From positions 1 to 26,550 of the forward strand of contig DATMKQ010000187.1 of the NCBI GenBank assembly GCA_035571275.1: a DNA stretch of 26,550 nucleotides, read 5' to 3'. Both the position numbers and the translations under genes were made by a program. The notes below the pieces were generated by a model. It was given only the letters and a program-made list of their open reading frames with translations, was not told the DNA's origin and did not search any database. This DNA is from Trebonia sp035571275 (GTDB lineage Bacteria > Actinomycetota > Actinomycetes > Streptosporangiales > Streptosporangiaceae). Position 1 is the first letter of the stretch. The number at the start of each line of letters is the position of its first letter. Below, one piece after another: positions 1-6,413 of this stretch.

Positions 1-789
1 CGGCACGACGGGGCTAGCGCCCGGTGACGGGTCGTCGAAGGCCAGGATCCGGACCGGCCTCCCCGCTGCCAGCTCGGCGACCGTCAGGAGCAGCCGGGGA
101 TCCACGTCGCCATCCTTCAGCGCCACCCTGGCGGCCGAAGAGACGATGACGTGCCGGTTGACCGCCAACTGCCGGCCGGCCGTTTCGCGGGCGCGCATGT
201 CCGCGGAGAGTGAGAGCTGATACGCGGCGGCGCCGTCGGGAGCGGTGGCGAGGACGTCGATCCGGCCAGCGCCGGAACCGAAGCTGGCGAGCACCACGGG
301 CGCGTACACGTTCTCAAGCCGGGCGCCGAACTGGCTCCTTATCGCCGGAGTGGCGACCACTACGTCGGAGCCAAGCGGGTCGGCCGTCGACGTGCCGAGC
401 ATCAACAGCCGGGACGGGGACAGGTCGGTGGCTTGCAGCTGAGCGCACATCGCCGGGTCGCAGGCCACAATCGCGCCGGGAGCGACCTGACTGGCGATCC
501 ACGCTGCGGCCTGGTCGCGGGTAGCCGCCGCGACCTGCAACGCCACGGGCGTGGGGGCAGCCGCCGCACGTCGCGGGCTCGTCGCCGGCGCGCGATGGGT
601 GACGATGGCCGTGATCACGACGGCCGCCACCACGGCGACCGCGAGCACGAGCAAGCGCCGCGCGAGAACCATGCGCCCGCGAGCGACGTCATGTCGTTCC
701 AGCCACAGGCGCATGGTGGTGGCTATCACCGTCGCCCACGACGGCTCCGAGACGCGCGGGCGTCCTGACCGGATGCCGTGATCGTCCAT
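1..789 (-). CDS. Membrane-anchored protein of unknown function (3' end outside window)
   Basis: An open frame of 263 codons runs from ATG at 789 to the left edge without a stop, so the C-terminus lies outside the window. The N-terminal 45 residues are basic and probably cytoplasmic. One hydrophobic helix follows at about residues 46-63, and then an Ala/Pro-rich linker leads into a soluble domain that should face outside. That domain has two close cysteines (C110 and C115, in ACDPAMCA) and a regular alternation typical of a folded alpha/beta protein. A purine-rich GGGGGCGGAG precedes the ATG closely. No clear -35/-10 was found. I do not recognise the family. It looks like the single-pass membrane proteins of actinomycetes that accompany envelope genes, but this is only an impression. 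The reading frame is secure and the function is unknown. Confidence 0.75.
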   Translation of the reverse strand, partial: MDDHGIRSGRPRVSEPSWATVIATTMRLWLERHDVARGRMVLARRLLVLAVAVVAAVVITAIVTHRAPATSPRRAAAAPTPVALQVAAATRDQAAAWIASQVAPGAIVACDPAMCAQLQATDLSPSRLLMLGTSTADPLGSDVVVATPAIRSQFGARLENVYAPVVLASFGSGAGRIDVLATAPDGAAAYQLSLSADMRARETAGRQLAVNRHVIVSSAARVALKDGDVDPRLLLTVAELAAGRPVRILAFDDPSPGASPVVP

Positions 790-939
790 CTCCGCCCCCA
801 CCCCCAAGGGAAGATCAGGTCATAATCACAGGAGAACACAGGCGGCCGGACTATTCCGGTATTACCTGAATTTGTGCGTTAAATGGCGCGGATATTGTGT
901 TGCCGTGCGTCGGCGATATCGGGTTTGTCGCATTTCGCG

Positions 940-977
940 CGCGAACCCCCAGCACCGGCGGGTGCTGGGGGTTCGCG
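940..977 (-). terminator. Strong hairpin terminator after the ligM-like gene
   Basis: A perfect 17-bp stem (arm GCGAACCCCCAGCACC plus one extra C-G pair at the base) closes on a GGCG tetraloop. It starts about 19 bases past the stop codon of the minus-strand O-demethylase gene. No U-tract follows on the minus strand. This is common for actinobacterial intrinsic terminators. It should also shield the left-edge gene from read-through. Confidence 0.8.
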
Positions 978-995
978 GTGTCGGGGTAGCGAGCG

Positions 996-2396
996 TCAGG
1001 CCTGGACGCTGCGCCAGCCTTCCGCGTAGTGCTCGCGAACTTCCTTGGTGTACGGGGCTGGAGCCACGGTGGCGCGAACCTCCATCTGGCGATGCGGCCG
1101 CTCCACCGACGCCTTAGCGGAACCGCCGTCCGGCTCACCCCAGACCAGCGTGACCTCAGCGCCGATGGGCAGGTCGTGGTCGACGGTCGACAGCGAAAGC
1201 ATCTTCCGCTCGTTGTGGCTGTAGCCGGTGAACATGGACAGGCCCACCACCTTGCCACCGGAGAGGATGGCGTCGTAGTTCGAGGCGGCGTAGTTCGACA
1301 CGGGCAGCTCGAGGACCTTGTAGGGCACCTCGTCGGTGAAAAGCGAACCGACGACCTTGGCGGCGTCCTCGCCGTGCCACGCCAGCGTCACCTTGCGGCG
1401 CTGGTTGGGCTTGTCCATCGCCTCCAGGGCCTCGCGGCCCACGAAGTCGTGGTCGAACTTGACCATGTGGCCGTACCCGAGCTGGTACGGCGTGACGTAG
1501 TAGTCATCGATGCTGTCGGAGACGAAGCTGCCGCCGATCGATCCGGCGAAGCCCTCGTAACCCTGCGCGGGGAGCCATTCCCGGTATGGCTTCATCTGGT
1601 CGCCTGTGTAGATGGCGGGAAGTGGCGAGGGAATCCAGCCGGACTCAAGCGCGTTAGTCGCGTACGCGCGAGCGCCGACCGGCTCAATACCGAACTCCTT
1701 GCCTGCTTCCAAGATCACGTCGCGGATCTCCAGGTACTCCTCGTACGGACCCCAGACCTCAAGTCCCGGCTGGCCGGCCATGCCGTGGCGAAGGGCGTGC
1801 ACCCGGCGACCGGCGATGTTGATGTAGTCCGTGTGGAAGAACTTGATGTCGGGGAACGGGCCGCCGTTCAGCTTCTGGATCACCTGCTCGGCATTCGGAC
1901 CCTGGATCTGGAACCGGTACTGCGTGCGGGTGACCGCCTTGCCCATCGGGCGGGACGGCGACCGGTCATCCCGTACCAGCTCGACCTTCCAGTCGCCGGT
2001 CTCGGCGTTGAACTGAACCCAGTTCACGGTCGGCACGCGGCCGACGAACTCGTACTCGTCCTCCTCCAGGTGGAACAGGATCCCGTCGCCGATCACGTGG
2101 CCGCCATAGCTGCAGGGAACGAACTGCTTGGCCCTATTGAGCGAGAAGTTCTTGAAGGTGTTAATGCCAAGGTAGGAGATCAGCTTGAGCGCGTCCGGCC
2201 CCTTGACGTACAGGTTCGCCATGTGGTGCGTCTGGTCATACAGCACGCAGGTTTGAGTCCACGCGCGCTGCTCGGTCCGCCAGTTGCTAAACTCGGTGGG
2301 CACGACCGGGTAGACGTAGGCTCCGTCCTGGGAGCTGCGCAGCAGCTCAACGGGGTTCACTGTCTGCAGCAGATCCTCAAGGCTTCGCTGCGTCAT
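996..2396 (-). CDS. ligM: Tetrahydrofolate-dependent vanillate/3-O-methylgallate O-demethylase (LigM-like, GcvT fold)
   Basis: The 466-residue protein matches the aryl O-demethylase branch of the aminomethyltransferase (GcvT) family. This branch moves the methyl group of vanillate or 3-O-methylgallate to tetrahydrofolate in the cytoplasm. The N-terminal block QDGAYVYPVV...EFSNWRTEQ and DQTHHM are family hallmarks. As I recall, Sphingobium LigM is 471 aa and uses H60, R122 and Y247. Here H58, R120 and Y245 sit at a constant offset of two, which supports both the assignment and the start at 2396. An in-frame ATG at 2477 has a better Shine-Dalgarno (GGAGG, 6-nt gap), but its extra 27 codons are rich in CTA, AGG and AGT, which are rare in neighbouring genes. 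I therefore treat that stretch as leader. No folate-recycling gene (metF, ligH) is adjacent. Substrate specificity is inferred. Confidence 0.85.
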   Translation of the reverse strand: MTQRSLEDLLQTVNPVELLRSSQDGAYVYPVVPTEFSNWRTEQRAWTQTCVLYDQTHHMANLYVKGPDALKLISYLGINTFKNFSLNRAKQFVPCSYGGHVIGDGILFHLEEDEYEFVGRVPTVNWVQFNAETGDWKVELVRDDRSPSRPMGKAVTRTQYRFQIQGPNAEQVIQKLNGGPFPDIKFFHTDYINIAGRRVHALRHGMAGQPGLEVWGPYEEYLEIRDVILEAGKEFGIEPVGARAYATNALESGWIPSPLPAIYTGDQMKPYREWLPAQGYEGFAGSIGGSFVSDSIDDYYVTPYQLGYGHMVKFDHDFVGREALEAMDKPNQRRKVTLAWHGEDAAKVVGSLFTDEVPYKVLELPVSNYAASNYDAILSGGKVVGLSMFTGYSHNERKMLSLSTVDHDLPIGAEVTLVWGEPDGGSAKASVERPHRQMEVRATVAPAPYTKEVREHYAEGWRSVQA

Positions 2397-2628
2397 AGGT
2401 AGTTTCCTGCCTTCCTTGTTACTCCTCGTTAGCCCGGCCAGCCGGGAAGTGCCTCCTAGCCGGTGGCTCACGACCATGATGAACCTCCGTGATCGGGATG
2501 TCGCTGTGCGATTCCCCCGAATTTCGGGCGACGCTCTCGTTACTGGCCCCAGCTATCGAACCGCGCAAGTGTCGCAGGTCACACGGTCATAGCGCGCCGA
2601 GTAACCGGGTTCGGGCGGACCGTACCCG

Positions 2629-2934
2629 TTACCCGGCCACAAAGCCAGACAGGTCACCCCGAGGCGCGCCCCAACGCTGCGTAACCCGGGTCACCCGGCC
2701 GGGTCCGGCACCGCTCGCGAGTGCCGCGACGAGCGCGCGGCACGCGTCTTCGCTACCCTCGGCCACCACTTCCACGCTGGCATCCGGCAGGTTGGTCGCC
2801 GAGCCGACGAGATCCAACTCAGCGGCCTTCCGCCCGACCCAGTACCGGAATCCGACCCCTTGCACCCTGCCCTCGACCCAGGCGGTCAGCCGTACGACCC
2901 GCTCTCCCTCATCGCCAGCGGTCACGTTTGGCAT
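2629..2934 (-). CDS. acyP: Acylphosphatase
   Basis: This is a small cytoplasmic hydrolase of acyl phosphates, 101 aa, close to the usual length of about 90-100. The signature GRVQGVGFRYWV carries the catalytic arginine. The second conserved motif is GSATNLPDASVEVVAEG, in which the asparagine orients the water. The frame is open further upstream to 3195, but that stretch is rich in Arg, Pro and Ser and resembles nothing, so the ATG at 2934, just before PNVTAGDEGERVV, is taken as the start. The Shine-Dalgarno is weak. The gene lies 232 bases upstream of the O-demethylase on the same strand. A shared function is not evident. Confidence 0.85.
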   Translation of the reverse strand: MPNVTAGDEGERVVRLTAWVEGRVQGVGFRYWVGRKAAELDLVGSATNLPDASVEVVAEGSEDACRALVAALASGAGPGRVTRVTQRWGAPRGDLSGFVAG

Positions 2935-3258
2935 GCATTCCCAGCCGACCGCGGGCGAACCCTTTATGAGGGGGGCGGAGGGGGGCAGCCACCGGCTTAT
3001 GGCTGCCGCACCTGCCGGGCGGGCCGTCGGCCCCACCTTAAGACTGACGGGACGCCTGGGGCCGTTCGGAATAGTGGGTTTAGATTTTCGTCGATCTGTC
3101 CTCGTCGACGTCGCAGGCCCGCGCATAACTACGCAATTGCGCGATATCACAGTCTGGCGTCGCTTGATGGCGTTACTGTAGCCTTCCGGACACAATGTGG
3201 GTCAGGATGATCTTTCAGAAGCATCCGGACGTTCGCGGTAAAAACGAGGAGTTGCTCC
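2935..3258. other. Divergent intergenic region between acyP and the cvn operon
   Basis: This 324-bp stretch has no convincing gene. It holds a G-rich run near 2967-2990, a perfect 10-bp palindrome CGCAATTGCG at 3132-3141 and a drop in GC around 3070-3200, as expected for promoters. A clear GAGGAG Shine-Dalgarno at about 3246-3251 serves the kinase-like gene. I could not identify a convincing -35/-10 pair. Confidence 0.5.
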
Positions 3259-4983
3259 ATGGGCCTACCCAGCTCCCCGGGCCGGGCAGCCCCGCGTGCC
3301 GCAGGTCATTCGATCAACTTCTATCTCGCCGCTGGCCTGCTTGCGCCCGTCACGATCTTGCTGGCGCTATGGGGAGTGATCGCCGGGCTAGTGCTGGCGG
3401 GCTACCTGGACAAGATCCGCTGGATGAGCAGGCAGACACCCAGCCATCAGGCAGTGCTGGGCGCGGCGGTGATAGCGGGGGCGGGCCTGATCGTTGTCAT
3501 TGTCGTCGTCGCGCGGGTCGACTGGTTCGCCCGCCGGCTGTCCGCCGAGATCTCCGGGCTGACCGCGACGGCCGGCTCCCTGGCCGACGAGCACCTGCCA
3601 CGGATCGTCGCCGCGCTGCGCAACGGGGACCAGGTCGGGGATGACGAAGCGGGCACAAACTGGCCGACCATGAAGACCGCCGAGGTCACCTCAGTCGCCG
3701 CGGCGATCGCTCGGCTCAATCGCGCGGCCGTCACTTCGGCCGTGGCCGAGGCTTCCCTGCGTCACGGCTACAGGCAGATCCTGGTCAGCCTCGGGCGGCG
3801 CAACCAGTCGCTGCTGCATCGGCAGCTGCGCATCATCGACGGCCTCGAACAGCAGGCCTCCGACCCCACCGCGCTCGCCGACCTGTTTACGCTCGACCAT
3901 CTGACCACCCGGATGCGCCGCCATGCTGAGAGCCTGACGATCTTGTCGGGGGCGGCATCGGGGCGTTCGTGGAGTGGCCCGGTGCCGGTCATCGACGTGA
4001 TGCGCGCCGCCGCGGCCGAAGTCGAGGACTACACGCGGGTGACCGTTATCACCGATTCCGACGAGGCGATCGGCGCGACCGCGGTCACGGACATGATCCA
4101 CCTGCTGGCCGAGCTGATCGAGAACGCGACCTTGTTCTCGCCATCCAGCACGCGAGTCGAGGTGCGGGCCGAGCGAGTGGCGAACGGCTTCGCGATCGAG
4201 GTCGAAGACCGCGGCCTTGGCATACCGCCGGATCAGCTCATCCAGATCAACGCGCAGCTCACCAGCCCGCCAGACTTCGACCTGGCCGACGCCGACCGGC
4301 TTGGCCTGTTCGTGGCGGGCAGGCTGGCGGCGCGACACGGCGTGCACGTGGCACTTGCCCCGTCCGCTTACCGGGGCATCAAAGCGGTGGTGGTGATGCC
4401 CGAGAGCATCATGGCCACCCCCGCTCGGCCTGGCGCCGAGACCCGCCTCAGTACCGAACCGGTAACCGGCCGTTCGGCCCGGCTGAACCTGCGTGCTCCC
4501 GAGGTGCTCTCGCTGACCAGCACCGGCCTGCCTGAATCGCTCTTGACGCTCGACGAGCTCAACGGAGATCTGGCGCTCACGCCGACCGCGGACACCCGCG
4601 TCGAAGCTCCGGCGGCTCAGGACGCCCCGCCCGCGCCACTCGCCCCGGCCGCTCCGACGACCCTGCACGGTCTGCCTCGCCGCATCCGCCCGTCGGCCAC
4701 GACGGCGGACGCGCCACAGGACTCGCTCACGGTGGCGTCCGAGGCCTGGGACGACCAGCCGCTAGCCATGGACGCGGAAGGACCGGCGCCACGGCATGTC
4801 CCGCCGGACAGCCCGGCACCGGAACACGCGCGCACGCTCGCCGCCTCCCTGCAGAACAGCTGGCATCGGAGCCGGCTGGCTCACGAGGAGGCTGACGAGC
4901 AGGCTGGTTCCGGGTCTGGCGACGGCACGCTAGCCAATACAGATAGCACGCGAGACAGCGCGGCGGATAGCGAGGGGGATTAA
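3259..4983 (+). CDS. cvnA: Conservon sensor kinase-like protein CvnA
   Basis: First gene of a conservon, the actinobacterial four-gene membrane signalling unit. The 574-aa protein has two membrane helices at about residues 20-48 and 66-90. A HAMP-like stretch (DWFARRLSAEISGLT) and a helical dimerisation region (DHLTTRMRRHAESL) follow. The HATPase domain has an N-box ELIENATLFSP and a G1 box EDRGLGIPPDQL. The last 150 residues are acidic and Pro/Ala-rich, probably disordered. Family members often carry a large extracytoplasmic nitrate-sensor-like domain between the two helices. Here the loop is only about 17 residues, so the signal must be sensed in the membrane or cytoplasm. The stop overlaps the next start (TAATG). 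Classical autophosphorylation is not established for this family. Confidence 0.88.
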   Translation: MGLPSSPGRAAPRAAGHSINFYLAAGLLAPVTILLALWGVIAGLVLAGYLDKIRWMSRQTPSHQAVLGAAVIAGAGLIVVIVVVARVDWFARRLSAEISGLTATAGSLADEHLPRIVAALRNGDQVGDDEAGTNWPTMKTAEVTSVAAAIARLNRAAVTSAVAEASLRHGYRQILVSLGRRNQSLLHRQLRIIDGLEQQASDPTALADLFTLDHLTTRMRRHAESLTILSGAASGRSWSGPVPVIDVMRAAAAEVEDYTRVTVITDSDEAIGATAVTDMIHLLAELIENATLFSPSSTRVEVRAERVANGFAIEVEDRGLGIPPDQLIQINAQLTSPPDFDLADADRLGLFVAGRLAARHGVHVALAPSAYRGIKAVVVMPESIMATPARPGAETRLSTEPVTGRSARLNLRAPEVLSLTSTGLPESLLTLDELNGDLALTPTADTRVEAPAAQDAPPAPLAPAAPTTLHGLPRRIRPSATTADAPQDSLTVASEAWDDQPLAMDAEGPAPRHVPPDSPAPEHARTLAASLQNSWHRSRLAHEEADEQAGSGSGDGTLANTDSTRDSAADSEGD

Positions 4984-5405
4984 TGGCCGAGGGCGGCAGT
5001 CCAGCACGGGATCTCGCCTGGCTGCTGGACGATCTGGCCGACCGACTCAAAGACTTCCGCCGGGCTGTGATCTTGTCCCGCGATGGCTTGCTCATCGCCG
5101 CTTCGAGCGATCTCACCCGCGAGGAGGCCGAGCATCTGTCGGCAGTGGCGTCAGCCGTGCAAAGCCTGGCGGCGGGCACGGGGGATCGATTCAAGGCGGG
5201 CGGCGTCCGGCAGACGATCATCGAGCTCGAGCAGGGCATCTTCTTCGTCATCGCGGCCGGCGAGGGAAGCTGCCTCGCGGCGCTGTGCCCCGCGGAAGCG
5301 GACGCGGGCTCGGTCGCCTACGAGATGGCGATGCTCACCAAGCGCGCGCGGCCGCACCTGGCCGCCCTGCCGCGGTTCCCGCCCGTCGACATGCCGGTGG
5401 AGTGA
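4983..5405 (+). CDS. cvnB: Roadblock/LC7 domain protein CvnB
   Basis: This 140-aa protein is a typical bacterial roadblock/LC7 protein of the MglB type. It has an N-terminal helix (LAWLLDDLADRLKDFRRAVILSRDGLL), then the beta-sheet core with AASSDLTREEAEHLSAVASAVQSLA, and an IIELEQGIFFVIAAGEGSCLAALC strand region. Roadblock proteins regulate small GTPases. Here the expected partner is CvnD, encoded two genes downstream. Its ATG overlaps the cvnA stop by one base and is preceded by GAGGGGG, so translation is coupled. It is cytoplasmic and probably assembles with CvnA, CvnC and CvnD at the membrane. Assignment is secure from sequence and order. Confidence 0.92.
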   Translation: MAEGGSPARDLAWLLDDLADRLKDFRRAVILSRDGLLIAASSDLTREEAEHLSAVASAVQSLAAGTGDRFKAGGVRQTIIELEQGIFFVIAAGEGSCLAALCPAEADAGSVAYEMAMLTKRARPHLAALPRFPPVDMPVE

Positions 5406-5410
5406 TCGCG

Positions 5411-5809
5411 GTGCCCGGAGGCAACAAGTGGAGACGGCGGGATTCCGGCCCTGTGGTGCGGCCCTACGCCGTGACCGGCGGACGGACCGCGCCCGCCGAC
5501 GGGGAGATGCTCGATCTCCTCGCCGTCGTCGTTGCCACCGGGCTGCTGGCCAGGACGGGGGCGGGTCTGGGCGGGGATCAATCAGTCAAGCTGACCCCCG
5601 AGCACCGCAGGATCCTTAAGCTGTGCGAGAACCCGGCGACCGTGGCCGACATCGCAGCGGACACGGGGCTGCCCGTCGGCGTGGTGCGGGTGCTGCTCGC
5701 CGACCTGACCGCGCAGGGCGCGGTGACCGTGGTGCGGGAACGCCCTCCCGGGCAACAAACCGGCAACGACGTGCTTCAGGAGATACTGAATGGGCTCCGC
5801 GCGCTCTGA
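5411..5809 (+). CDS. cvnC: DUF742 protein CvnC
   Basis: This 132-aa protein has the DUF742 pattern. An early RRDSGPVVRPYAVTGGRT block is followed by a short hydrophobic stretch and a winged-helix-like region (LTPEHRRILKLCENPATVADIAADTGLPVGVVRVLLADLTAQGAV). The protein ends in ILNGLRAL, the usual terminus of the family. The GTG at 5411 is chosen because GGTGGAG at 5396-5402 stands 8 bases upstream. The alternative GTG at 5402 would overlap that site. The biochemical role is unknown. In conservons it is always found with CvnB and CvnD and is thought to join the membrane complex. It overlaps cvnD by 20 bases. Confidence 0.9.
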   Translation: MPGGNKWRRRDSGPVVRPYAVTGGRTAPADGEMLDLLAVVVATGLLARTGAGLGGDQSVKLTPEHRRILKLCENPATVADIAADTGLPVGVVRVLLADLTAQGAVTVVRERPPGQQTGNDVLQEILNGLRAL

Positions 5810-6404
5810 TATCCCCCCGCCGTTCGCCGCGCACAAAATCCTTATAGCAGGCGGGTTCGGGTCGGGGAAGACGACGCTAGTCGGCGCGATCAGCGAGGTA
5901 CGCCCGCTGCGCACCGAGGAGGTGCTGACCTCAGCGAGCGTCGGCTACGACGACGTGTCCGGGGTGGACGCCAAGACCACCACGACGGTCGCACTTGACT
6001 TCGGCCGGATCACCTTCGGCAGTCAGCTGGTGCTGTACTTGTTCGGGCTGCCGGGCCAGGAGCGCTTTTCCTTCATGTGGGACGAACTGTCCTACGGCGC
6101 GCTCGGTGCGGTGATCCTTGCCGACGTCCGCAAGCTCGACGACTGCTTTCCGTCAGTGAACTACTTTGAGAAACGCAGGCTGCCGTTCGTCGTGGCCATC
6201 AACTGTTTCGACAACGCCCCCCGCTACGATCCGGACGAAGTGCGAACCGCGCTCGACCTCGACCCGGGCGTCCCGCTGATCCTTTGCGACGCCCGCGATG
6301 TTGGCTCGGTAAAGCAGGTCCTGATCACCCTGGTGGAGGCCATCGCCGCGCGGCGTTCTGGTCGCCGCAGGAGCGGGCGGACCAGCGTGACTCCCGGGAT
6401 GTAG
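5790..6404 (+). CDS. cvnD: Ras-like small GTPase CvnD
   Basis: This is the GTP-binding member of the conservon, 204 aa. The Walker A loop is GGFGSGKTTLV, the switch II-like motif is GLPGQERFSFMW and the guanine-specificity motif appears as INCFD, the family's variant of NKxD. The GTPase should be controlled by the roadblock protein CvnB and signals downstream in the cytoplasm. The start ATG at 5790 lies inside the end of cvnC and has AGGAG 7 bases upstream. Codons after residue 190 encode a basic tail (RRSGRRRSGR) that could contact membrane or nucleic acid. Assignment is secure. The effector is not known from sequence, but the next gene is a candidate. Confidence 0.92.
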   Translation: MGSARSDIPPPFAAHKILIAGGFGSGKTTLVGAISEVRPLRTEEVLTSASVGYDDVSGVDAKTTTTVALDFGRITFGSQLVLYLFGLPGQERFSFMWDELSYGALGAVILADVRKLDDCFPSVNYFEKRRLPFVVAINCFDNAPRYDPDEVRTALDLDPGVPLILCDARDVGSVKQVLITLVEAIAARRSGRRRSGRTSVTPGM

Positions 6405-6413
6405 GTGGGTGCG

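Noticed and set aside
1029..2402. Plus-strand 457-codon open frame opposite ligM
   Set aside because: It is a full antisense shadow of a gene with clear catalytic motifs. It is rich in Val, Arg, His and Asp with no family resemblance.
2397..2628. Riboswitch in the ligM leader (tetrahydrofolate or SAM type)
   Set aside because: Some G/C pairing is possible, but no consensus core of a known class could be recognised by eye.
3691..4668. Minus-strand 325-codon frame opposite cvnA
   Set aside because: Arg/Gly-rich shadow caused by the codon bias of the real gene; no ribosome site or motif.
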